Below are positions 1 through 6,714 of a stretch of DNA of 45,958 nucleotides, piece by piece. The translations under genes and the position numbers were made by a program. Under the pieces are notes generated by a model that ran no database searches, had not been told where the DNA came from, and saw nothing but the letters and a program-made list of their open reading frames with translations. Each line of letters begins with the position of its first letter. The stretch's first letter is position 1. The stretch is from Dactylosporangium sp. AC04546 (GTDB lineage: Bacteria; Actinomycetota; Actinomycetes; Mycobacteriales; Micromonosporaceae), in assembly GCF_022095675.1 (NCBI RefSeq), contig NZ_JAHYSG010000099.1:1-45958 (forward strand), read 5' to 3'.

Positions 1-1
1 C

Positions 2-91
2 GGAGACCTCTTCAGTTATCGATCACCGCCACGCCGCAACATCGACGCCCTTACGAAACACGGCCTAGACGTCATGGATCTAGGCAGCTAG
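2..91 (+). CDS. 3' end of an unidentified gene (partial)
   Basis: Frame 2 is open from the window edge to a TAG at 89-91 and would encode a 29-residue tail ending NIDALTKHGLDVMDLGS. The tail reads like ordinary protein, with a short amphipathic helix and balanced composition. The other two forward frames give arginine/proline-rich or quickly terminated products. No family can be assigned from so short a fragment, and the call rests only on composition. Bases 92-167 hold no gene. Confidence 0.3.
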   Translation, partial: GDLFSYRSPPRRNIDALTKHGLDVMDLGS

Positions 92-167
92 ACGAAGCCG
101 GCCAAGATTCACTCGAATGAGTCGAGGAAGGCCCCCCTGTCCTTATTTCACCTAGTACACTTAGCGC

Positions 168-464
168 GTGGAACGGATCACCCAGCCGACGCTCGACGTC
201 CTTGAGGCGCTGCTTGCCGCTGAGGACTTTGAGCTGCACGGGTGGGCGATCATCAAGTCCACGCAGCGGTCCGGGCCTACCGTCTACAAGATTCTGGAGC
301 GGCTGGCCGGCGGGGGCCTGCTCACCGAGCGCTGGGAAGAGCTCGGTGAACAGGACAACCGCCCGCGCCGGCGGTTCTACAAGCTCACCCCCAACGGCGT
401 GGCCCAGGCGCGGCAGGTGCTCAGGGAACGGCGACCCGAGCAGTGGCGGGAGGCGACCGCGTGA
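168..464 (+). CDS. PadR-like winged-helix transcriptional regulator
   Basis: A 98-residue single-domain DNA-binding protein. Residues 1-25 form the first helix, SGPTVYKILERLAGGGLL (about 35-52) is the recognition helix, and RPRRRFYKLTPNGVAQAR (about 67-84) is the beta wing. This is the pattern of short PadR/Lin-type regulators, which repress a linked gene and respond to a ligand or stress. The start is a GTG with no clear Shine-Dalgarno, so the message may be leaderless. The stop overlaps the next start (GTGA at 461-464), so the following membrane protein is translationally coupled and is the likely target or partner. The effector is unknown. Confidence 0.85.
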   Translation: MERITQPTLDVLEALLAAEDFELHGWAIIKSTQRSGPTVYKILERLAGGGLLTERWEELGEQDNRPRRRFYKLTPNGVAQARQVLRERRPEQWREATA

Positions 465-1048
465 GCGCCGGCTGGGAGATCGCGGCCGGCTTCGCGCTCG
501 GCCTGCTGGCCAACGAGCTCTGCGACGTCTCACCCTGGCTGGCGCGACGGATCGTGCCGCTCGCCGCCCGCCTGTGGACGACCGACGAGGACCGCCGCGC
601 GATCTACGCCGAAGCATGGCAGGCGGTCATCGACGAACGCCCGGGCAAGCTGTTCAAGCTGACGACGGCCCTGGCCTTCCTCGGTGGCGGCACGGTGCGG
701 TTCACCAGCGACCGCCTGGTCAACGCGTTGCTAATGGCGCGGCTCACCAGCCGGTGGGAGCTGGTCAGTTACGGCATGCTCGCCGCCAATCTGGTGACGA
801 TCATCGTCGTCATGGTGACCGGCGCCAATGCCACGCTGTTCGGCTCGCTCGCGACGCTGTGGATGTCGGCGGCGCTGTGGACCCACCGGAAGGGCCGGCC
901 CCGCACCCTGGCCCGCCGCCAGGCATTCCTCCAGGTCATGGAGTCCCGGGCAGCGGAAGCAGCGCCAGCGGCACATGATGTTGACCCGCGTGCATGTCCC
1001 GGTCCCGCAGGCTGCCCTGTGACACCGGACGCGGAAACGAGATCTTGA
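461..1048 (+). CDS. small membrane protein coupled to the PadR regulator
   Basis: A 195-residue protein of no family I recognise. I chose the GTG at 461, which overlaps the regulator's stop as GTGA; an in-frame start at 443 would lie inside the regulator gene. Residues 5-20 are hydrophobic. The middle part (WTTDEDRRAIYAEAWQAVID) is soluble and acidic. Two likely membrane spans follow between about residues 100 and 145 (SYGMLAANLVTIIVVMV and ATLFGSLATLWMSAALW). The last ~35 residues are rich in Ala, Pro and Cys and look disordered. The 3' end overlaps the oppositely transcribed DUF4387 gene by 113 bp. The two-gene layout (PadR plus membrane protein) is common in actinomycetes, but the role is unknown. 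Confidence 0.7.
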   Translation: MSAGWEIAAGFALGLLANELCDVSPWLARRIVPLAARLWTTDEDRRAIYAEAWQAVIDERPGKLFKLTTALAFLGGGTVRFTSDRLVNALLMARLTSRWELVSYGMLAANLVTIIVVMVTGANATLFGSLATLWMSAALWTHRKGRPRTLARRQAFLQVMESRAAEAAPAAHDVDPRACPGPAGCPVTPDAETRS

Positions 1049-1256
1049 CGACCCGCAGCTGCGGCAGGCGGAAGATCTGGACGCCCGAAGCCGGCACGCC
1101 GTACAGGCCGGCGATCACGGCCGCGTTCAGGAAAGCGGGGTCGGCGACCACCGCGTAGCCGGCGTCGTCGCGCGTGAACACCTCCATCGTGACCCAGAAC
1201 GGGCCGGCGTTCTTCGACCGGACCTCCAGCGCGAGGTCGCCCACAGTACGAACCAT
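936..1256 (-). CDS. DUF4387 family protein (AtuA partner)
   Basis: A 106-residue protein that matches the family I know as DUF4387, a small protein almost always encoded next to AtuA/DUF1446 proteins. Typical features are the N-terminal LALEVRSKNAGPFWVTMEV, the central YGVPASGVQIFRLPQLRVVKISFPRP (split here only for description) and the C-terminal AGQHHVPL. Its ATG overlaps the AtuA stop (ATGA at 1254-1257 on the reverse strand), so the two are translationally coupled and probably act together. The biochemical role is not established to my knowledge. The final residues overlap the end of the membrane protein gene on the other strand. The conserved core runs to about residue 95, so the overlap involves real DUF4387 sequence. 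Confidence 0.85.
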   Translation of the reverse strand: MVRTVGDLALEVRSKNAGPFWVTMEVFTRDDAGYAVVADPAFLNAAVIAGLYGVPASGVQIFRLPQLRVVKISFPRPVSQGSLRDRDMHAGQHHVPLALLPLPGTP

Positions 1257-2626
1257 CAGTTCTCCCCAAGGTGGATGCGGAACAGGCTGGTGGGCGAGTC
1301 GACGTCGACGACGTGGTTGAGCACGAACTCGTACGCCGCGCCGCGCTCGATCTCGGCCGGGGACGTGGCGAACGCCAGGCTCGGCAGGTAGTCCATGTCC
1401 GGCGTGGGCAGGTGCAGCATGAGCGGGTTGGCGACCTTCGCCACGGCCGTCGCCGTCGGCTGGTCGGCCGCGCTGACCAGCAGCATCACGCCGACCTCAC
1501 GGGGCGGCTGGTCGGAAGGGTCGAGGTCGCCCAGGATCGCGTTGTGGCCGTAGAGGCGGATGTCGAAGGCGTACTCGTCGGTCGACAGCCCGAGCGTGCC
1601 GGACACCCACTCGGTGATCATCTTTCGCAGGAGCGCGGCCCAGGTGGTGATCTGGCCGAGGATGTGCGGGTCGCGGATGGCGGTGAACGACATCGTCTCG
1701 TAGCCGGTGATCCGCGCGCCTTCGAGCTTGATGGTGTGCTGTTCGGCGATCTCGAAGCGGGAGCCCTCGACCCGCACGCGCCGGTCGTCCAGGGCCCGGT
1801 AGGTGGCGTCCGCGACCATGATGGTGCCCGCCGGTTCGCGCATCGAGAACGGGTTGACGGTTTCGTACAGCATGTGCGCCGCGACCGACGTCGGCGTGCA
1901 CGCAACCAAAGGGTCGAGCGGCTCGATCGTGAAGCCGGTGGCGTCGATGGTGGCCAGGACGCCGCCGGCGCGCGGGTTCGTCGTGCACTGCCCGCCACAC
2001 TCGACGATCTTCGCTGCGTGCCAGGTCGGGCCGGCGGGCATGCCCAGCATGAGCGGGTAGGCGGCGGCGACGGCCGTGTCGGTGGCCCGGCCGGCCAGCA
2101 CGACGTCGGCGCCGGCCGCGAGGGCCTCGACGATCGGCTCGTGGCCCATCATCCCGACGATGTGCCGGCAGCTCTCCAGCGTCGCCGGGTCCAGCTCGCC
2201 GGCCGGCGGCAGCGGGTGCACCCGGCCGCGGCCGAGGTGCTCCTTGAGGTCGGCGGCCCGCTGCTCGCTGTAGATGGTGGCCACCCGCAGCCCGAGCCCC
2301 TCCTCGGCCAGGATGCCGCGGGTGATGCCCGCGACCCAGTCCACCCCCGAGTCGGTACCGCTGGTGCCGCACGACCCGACGATCAGCGGGATGCCGGCGG
2401 TCGCCGCCGCGCGCAGCAGCAACCGCAGGTCGCGGGCCACGGCGGCCGCCGCGGTCTTGGCGGTACCGGAGCCGAGGTAATAGGGGCCGGAGTCGGTGGA
2501 GCCGCCGTCGACGGCGATGACGTCCGCGCCGAGCTCCAGCCCACGGGTCACGGTCTCGGGCGGGAACCCCCCGCCGAGCATGCCGGTCGGCACGAGGATG
2601 CGGACGGAGTCGCGGGGCGCGGTCAT
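1256..2626 (-). CDS. AtuA family protein (DUF1446)
   Basis: A 456-residue protein of the 'acyclic terpene utilisation' AtuA/DUF1446 family. Diagnostic stretches are the N-terminal VRILVPTGMLGGGFPPET, the GADVIAVDGGSTDSGPYYLG segment near residues 33-52, GSCGTSGTDSG (about 103-113) and GRATDTAVAAAYPL (about 178-191). The family is named from terpene degradation in Pseudomonas, but members occur in many other acid-catabolism clusters, so the name should not be read as substrate evidence. The gene overlaps both neighbours by 4 bp (ATGA), placing it in one transcript with the hydroxyacid dehydrogenase upstream and DUF4387 downstream. Confidence 0.88.
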   Translation of the reverse strand: MTAPRDSVRILVPTGMLGGGFPPETVTRGLELGADVIAVDGGSTDSGPYYLGSGTAKTAAAAVARDLRLLLRAAATAGIPLIVGSCGTSGTDSGVDWVAGITRGILAEEGLGLRVATIYSEQRAADLKEHLGRGRVHPLPPAGELDPATLESCRHIVGMMGHEPIVEALAAGADVVLAGRATDTAVAAAYPLMLGMPAGPTWHAAKIVECGGQCTTNPRAGGVLATIDATGFTIEPLDPLVACTPTSVAAHMLYETVNPFSMREPAGTIMVADATYRALDDRRVRVEGSRFEIAEQHTIKLEGARITGYETMSFTAIRDPHILGQITTWAALLRKMITEWVSGTLGLSTDEYAFDIRLYGHNAILGDLDPSDQPPREVGVMLLVSAADQPTATAVAKVANPLMLHLPTPDMDYLPSLAFATSPAEIERGAAYEFVLNHVVDVDSPTSLFRIHLGEN

Positions 2627-3597
2627 GGGCGAACCTCATTGTCGAGAAGGTGGGCGTTCACGGACGATCCGGGGTGGCCGGCGAGGGCGGCGACGAGCTC
2701 CTTCGCCCCGTCCAGACCCGCGTTGCGGCGGGCCTCGGCGGTCTGCCCGGCCATGTGCGAGAAGACGGTGATGCCGTCGACGCCGCGCAGGACGCTGCCG
2801 GCCGGCAGCGGCTCGACGTCCACGACGTCGAGGGCCGCACCGGCGAGCCGGCCGCCGCGCACGGCCGCAGCCAGCGCGGCCTCGTCGACGATCTGCCCGC
2901 GGGCGGTGTTCACGAGGTACGCGCCCGGCTTCATCCGGGCGAGCGCGGCGGCGTCGATCAGGTGCCGCGTGCGGTCGGTCAGCGCGGTGTGTACCGACAC
3001 GAAGTCGGCCGCGCCCAGCAGCTCGTCGAGCGGGACGAACCGGGCCGGCGCGCCGGCCCGCAGCTCCTGCGGAACGCCGGTGGTGCACAGCACCGTCATG
3101 CCGAAGGCAGTCGCCAACGGCGCCACCAGCCGGGCCGAGGCGCCCCAGCCGATCAGGCCGAGCGTCTTGCCGCGCAGCTCGTGGCCGTCCGCGCGGGGCC
3201 AGCCGCCGGCGGCGACCCCGGCGGCCATCGGCACCAGCCCCCGGGCCAGGGCGAGCAGCAGCGCGATCGTGTACTCGGCCACCGCGTTGGCGTTGACGCC
3301 GGGCAGGTTGCTCACGCTGATCCCGAGGCGGGTCGCGGCCGGGACGTCGACGGAGTCGTAGCCGACGCCGGTGCGCACGATGGCCCGCAGGTCGGGCGCT
3401 GCCCGCAGTACACCTGCTGAGAATGGCTCATTGGCGATGAGCGCCCCCTGCACGCCGTCCAGGGCGGCGATCAGCTCCTCCGGGCGCCGTGGCCCGCGCA
3501 TCGGGTCGTGGCGGGTGGTGAACCCCAGGCCGGCGAGGTAGGCGTCCACCTCGTCGCCGGGGGCGAGGTAGTCGGTGGTGATGAGGATCGTCGGCAT
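2623..3597 (-). CDS. D-2-hydroxyacid dehydrogenase (phosphoglycerate dehydrogenase-like)
   Basis: A 324-residue NAD-dependent D-isomer-specific 2-hydroxyacid dehydrogenase. The catalytic triad is present: Arg233 (NTARGQIVDE), Glu262 (VVDVEPLP) and His281 (FSHMAGQT). The nucleotide-binding loop at 150-155 reads GWGASA, so the third glycine of GxGxxG is replaced by Ala. RTGVGYDSVDVPAAT (75-89) is the usual substrate-side loop. I chose the ATG at 3597 because the protein then begins MPTILITTDY at the first strand of the fold; the upstream extension is Ser/Pro/Arg-rich shadow sequence. It sits between the MFS transporter (16 bp upstream) and AtuA (4-bp overlap), so it probably oxidises or reduces an imported hydroxy acid or an intermediate. 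Confidence 0.88.
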   Translation of the reverse strand: MPTILITTDYLAPGDEVDAYLAGLGFTTRHDPMRGPRRPEELIAALDGVQGALIANEPFSAGVLRAAPDLRAIVRTGVGYDSVDVPAATRLGISVSNLPGVNANAVAEYTIALLLALARGLVPMAAGVAAGGWPRADGHELRGKTLGLIGWGASARLVAPLATAFGMTVLCTTGVPQELRAGAPARFVPLDELLGAADFVSVHTALTDRTRHLIDAAALARMKPGAYLVNTARGQIVDEAALAAAVRGGRLAGAALDVVDVEPLPAGSVLRGVDGITVFSHMAGQTAEARRNAGLDGAKELVAALAGHPGSSVNAHLLDNEVRP

Positions 3598-3613
3598 CGC
3601 GCTCACTTCGGGG

Positions 3614-4855
3614 TCAGGAGTTGGCCGGGGCCAGGGCGGCGCGCCGCTGCAGGCGCCCGAGCCGCACGACGACGAGGACGGCGAGCGTGGCGAGCACCGC
3701 GACATCGAGCAGCATCCCTGTCCACCCGGTGAGGTCGACGACGACGCCGATCAATGCCGGGCCGCCGAAGCCGCCGAGGTACCAGGTGACCGCGTACAGG
3801 CCGGTGTAGGTGCCGAGCACGCGACTCGACGGCGCCAGGTTCCACAGCGCGACGACCGCGTTGATCGTGAAGGCGGCGGCGCCGATCGCGGCGACGCAGA
3901 ACACGACGACCGTCCCGGCGGCGGTCTGCACGACCGTCCCGGCCGCCAGCGCCGCGGCGAAGATCGCCATGCCGGCGCCCATCGTCCGCAGCCGCCCGAA
4001 GCGCTCGGCGCACAGCGCGGCCGGGTAGGCGGCGAGCAGGTACGCCACGCCGCTGGGCAGGGACAACCCGCCGGCGTCGCCGCGGGAAAGACCCAGAGCC
4101 TCCATCCCGTACGGCGTGATGAGCGCGCGGGAGGCGAACCATGCGCCGCCGAAGAGCAGGACCGACAGGAGCAGCAGCAGCCTGCGGCGGTCGGGGTCCC
4201 GGATCAGCTCGATCAGCACCTGCCGGAACGGGACCTTCGCCTCGGCGGCCGTCTCTTCCTCGGCCAGCGCCGCCTGGTACGCCGGTGACTGGTTGTCGCG
4301 GACCCTGGCGATGAGGACCACGGTGGTCAGCAGCAGGATCACCGACGGGATCACGAACGCGCCGCGCGGGTGCTCGTCCACGACGAGCAGGCTGATCAGC
4401 GACGCCATGATGATGGTGAGCGAGGTCGCGATCTTGACGATCGCGTTCGCCCGGCTCCGCCGCTCCGGGGCGATGAAGTCCGGCACCATCGACTCGGTCA
4501 GCGGCCGGGTGGTGTTGGCGAGCAGCGCGTAGACGAACATCACCGCGACCAGCGCCGCCAGCGACGTGGCCCAGGGCAGGAACACGAAGATCACCGCGGC
4601 GAGCGGCATGCCCACCGCGAGGTACGGGATGCGGCGCCCCCACCGGGTCCGGGTGTTGTCCGACCGGTTGCCGATCCAGGGCTGGACGAAGATGCCCAGC
4701 AGGTTGTCCATGCCCATGAGCAGGCCGACCAGCCCGGCGCTGGCCACCTGCTCGCGCAGCAGGACCGGGACCTGGTTGTCGTAGAAGTTCCACGCCGACT
4801 CCTGCGCGAAGATCGCCAGCGCGACGAAGAACGTGATCCTGCGGGTGCCCTTCAT
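3614..4855 (-). CDS. MFS transporter, GPH/SLC45-like
   Basis: A 413-residue polytopic membrane protein with about twelve hydrophobic segments. The loop after the second helix, NRSDNTRTRWGRRIPYL (about 63-79), is the signature of the glycoside-pentoside-hexuronide/SLC45 branch of the major facilitator superfamily. A soluble central loop (about 185-210, AEEETAAEAK) separates the two halves. As the first gene of a catabolic transcript divergent from a GntR regulator, it is the probable importer of the pathway substrate. The substrate cannot be read from sequence. The start ATG at 4855 is the only one before the first helix, and the operator-like palindrome at 4871-4884 lies just upstream. Confidence 0.85.
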   Translation of the reverse strand: MKGTRRITFFVALAIFAQESAWNFYDNQVPVLLREQVASAGLVGLLMGMDNLLGIFVQPWIGNRSDNTRTRWGRRIPYLAVGMPLAAVIFVFLPWATSLAALVAVMFVYALLANTTRPLTESMVPDFIAPERRSRANAIVKIATSLTIIMASLISLLVVDEHPRGAFVIPSVILLLTTVVLIARVRDNQSPAYQAALAEEETAAEAKVPFRQVLIELIRDPDRRRLLLLLSVLLFGGAWFASRALITPYGMEALGLSRGDAGGLSLPSGVAYLLAAYPAALCAERFGRLRTMGAGMAIFAAALAAGTVVQTAAGTVVVFCVAAIGAAAFTINAVVALWNLAPSSRVLGTYTGLYAVTWYLGGFGGPALIGVVVDLTGWTGMLLDVAVLATLAVLVVVRLGRLQRRAALAPANS

Positions 4856-4870
4856 GGGGCGCCACGTTAA

Positions 4871-4884
4871 TTTGCTATAGCAAA
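4871..4884. promoter_or_regulatory. 14-bp perfect palindrome in the divergent MFS/GntR promoter region
   Basis: TTTGCTATAGCAAA is its own reverse complement and lies 16 bp upstream of the MFS start and about 50 bp upstream of the GntR start. It sits in the only AT-rich patch of this intergenic region. FCD-type GntR regulators bind short palindromes in exactly this position, so it is the likely operator of the adjacent regulator. A 7-base direct repeat, ATCGCAT, also occurs at 4895-4901 and 4913-4919. Confidence 0.55.
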
Positions 4885-4936
4885 CGTGTCAACGATCGCA
4901 TCTTGGCTAACCATCGCATGAGGTAGGGTGCGAAGC

Positions 4937-5626
4937 ATGCCAGTCACCGAGACGCTCGCCGATCAGGCGTACCGTCAGATCCGCATCGCCATCGCCGACG
5001 GCGAGCTCCGGCCGGGCGAGAAGGTCACCGAGCGCGGCATGGCCGAGCGGCTCGCGATCAGCCCGACCCCGGTCCGTGAGGCGCTGCGCCGCCTGGAGCT
5101 CGACGGGCTCATCGAGCGCCTCGGCCCGCGGACGGTGCTGGTCGCCGCGATCCGCGACGCCGCGATCGACGACCTCGCGGAGGTGGAGGTCGGCCTGCGT
5201 GGCCTGGTCGCGCGGTTCGCCGCGCGGCACGCCACCGCCGACCAGCTCGACGCGCTCGACGCGATCCTCGACCGCGCCGACGACCTGCTGATCCTGCTCA
5301 AGGAGCGCCGCCGCCAGGGCCAGCCGACCGACCGGCACCTGACCGAGCTGCTCGACACCATGCAGGAGTTCAACGACGCGGTCGACGCCTGCGCGCACAA
5401 CCCGGTGCTGGTCCGGATGCTCGACCAGAGCCGGGTGTTCTCCCGCTCGCGGCGCCGGGAGCTGCTGCTGCAGCGCGTGGCCGAGGACGACACGTTCGGC
5501 CTGGAGCGGTACACCAGCCACCGCGCCCTGATCCGCGCGCTGCGCGCCGGCGACTCCGCGACCGCCGAGCGCATCGCCCTCGAAGACTCCCAGGGCGGCC
5601 TCGCGGCACTCCGGGAGGGGCGGTGA
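4937..5626 (+). CDS. GntR family transcriptional regulator (FCD subfamily)
   Basis: A 229-residue regulator. The N-terminal winged helix (about 1-70) contains LRPGEKVTERGMAERLAI and SPTPVREALRRLELDGLI, the canonical GntR motif. The helical C-terminal domain (about 80-225) carries the FCD ligand/metal pattern: VEVGLRGLVARFAARH, the ENDAVDAC-like stretch FNDAVDACAHNPVL, and the final YTSHRALIRALRAGD. I prefer the ATG at 4937, which has GTAGGG at suitable spacing, to the GTG at 4928. It is divergent from the transporter/dehydrogenase operon and overlaps the next gene as GTGA. It is probably the substrate-responsive repressor of both arms. Confidence 0.9.
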   Translation: MPVTETLADQAYRQIRIAIADGELRPGEKVTERGMAERLAISPTPVREALRRLELDGLIERLGPRTVLVAAIRDAAIDDLAEVEVGLRGLVARFAARHATADQLDALDAILDRADDLLILLKERRRQGQPTDRHLTELLDTMQEFNDAVDACAHNPVLVRMLDQSRVFSRSRRRELLLQRVAEDDTFGLERYTSHRALIRALRAGDSATAERIALEDSQGGLAALREGR

Positions 5627-6714
5627 CGCCGGTGACCGCGCACCGCATCGCCGTCATCCCCGGCGACGGCATCGGCAAGGAGGTCGTCCCGGCCGGCCTG
5701 GAGGCGCTCCAGGCCACGGCCGACCGCTTCGACCTGCGCCTCGAGTTCGACCAGTTCGACTTCGCCAGCGCCGACTACTGGCTCCGGCACGGCACGATGC
5801 TCCCGCCTGACTGGGAATCGACGCTGCGTGCGTACGACGCGATCTACTTCGGCGCGGTGGGCTGGCCGTCGGTCGTCCCCGACCACGTGTCGCTGTGGGG
5901 CAGCCTGCTGCAGTTCCGCCGCACCTTCGACCAGTACGTGAACCTGCGCCCCTGCCGCCTGATGCCCGGCGTCCGCAGCCCGCTGGCCGGCCGCTCACCC
6001 GGTGACATCGACTTCGTCGTCGTCCGCGAGAACACCGAGGGCGAGTACTCCAGCGTCGGCGGCCGCATCTTCGAGGGCACGGACCGCGAGACGGTACTCC
6101 AGGAAACGATCATGACCAGGGTCGGCGTGGACCGGGTCCTCCGCTTCGCCTTCGACCTGGCGGCCCGCCGCCCGAAGCAGCACCTGACCTCGGCGACGAA
6201 GAGCAACGGCATCTCGATCTCCATGCCGTACTGGGACGAGCGCGCGGCCGCGATGGCCGCACAGTTCCCGGTCGTCCGCCTCGACAAGTTCCACATCGAC
6301 GCCCTGGCCGCACAGTTCGTGCTGCACCCCGAGTGGTTCGACGTGGTGGTGGCCAGCAACCTCTTCGGCGACATCCTCTCGGACCTGGGCCCGGCCTGCA
6401 CCGGCACGCTGGGCATCGCCCCGAGCGCGAACATCAACCCGGACCGCCACCACCCGAGCCTGTTCGAGCCGGTGCACGGCTCGGCCCCGGACATCGCGGG
6501 CAAGGGCATCGCCAACCCGGTGGGCCAGATCTGGTGCGGCTCGATGATGCTCGACCACCTGGGCCACCCGGAGGCCGCGGCCCACCTGCTCGGCGCGATC
6601 GAGGACGTCCTGGCCGAGGGCCCGCAGGGCGCACCGCTGACCCCCGACCTGCACGGCAAGGGCACGACGGCCGAGCTGGGCAACGCGATCGCCGAACGGG
6701 TCCGCGAGCGCTAG
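5623..6714 (+). CDS. tartrate/D-malate-type dehydrogenase (isocitrate/isopropylmalate dehydrogenase family)
   Basis: A 363-residue member of the beta-decarboxylating dehydrogenases. Visible motifs are GDGIGKEVVPA (14-24), YFGAVGWP, VNLRPCRL, the active-site loop RENTEGEYSSVGGR, the LTSATKSNG segment, KFHIDALAAQFVLHPEWFDVVVASNLFGDI for the metal-binding Asp residues, and the C-terminal EPVHGSAPDIAGKG. The tartrate dehydrogenase/decarboxylase TtuC and D-malate dehydrogenase group carries this RENTEGEYSSVGGR loop, which argues against leucine biosynthesis. It oxidises and decarboxylates a 2-hydroxy dicarboxylate with NAD. It overlaps the GntR stop by 4 bp and is therefore co-transcribed with its presumed regulator. 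The exact substrate is inferred only to the level of tartrate, malate or a substituted malate. Confidence 0.87.
   Translation: MTPVTAHRIAVIPGDGIGKEVVPAGLEALQATADRFDLRLEFDQFDFASADYWLRHGTMLPPDWESTLRAYDAIYFGAVGWPSVVPDHVSLWGSLLQFRRTFDQYVNLRPCRLMPGVRSPLAGRSPGDIDFVVVRENTEGEYSSVGGRIFEGTDRETVLQETIMTRVGVDRVLRFAFDLAARRPKQHLTSATKSNGISISMPYWDERAAAMAAQFPVVRLDKFHIDALAAQFVLHPEWFDVVVASNLFGDILSDLGPACTGTLGIAPSANINPDRHHPSLFEPVHGSAPDIAGKGIANPVGQIWCGSMMLDHLGHPEAAAHLLGAIEDVLAEGPQGAPLTPDLHGKGTTAELGNAIAERVRER

Noticed and set aside
1271..3361. A 696-codon plus-strand frame across the AtuA and hydroxyacid dehydrogenase genes.
   Set aside because: Product is Arg/Gly/Asp repeats typical of a shadow frame; both genes on the other strand carry family motifs.
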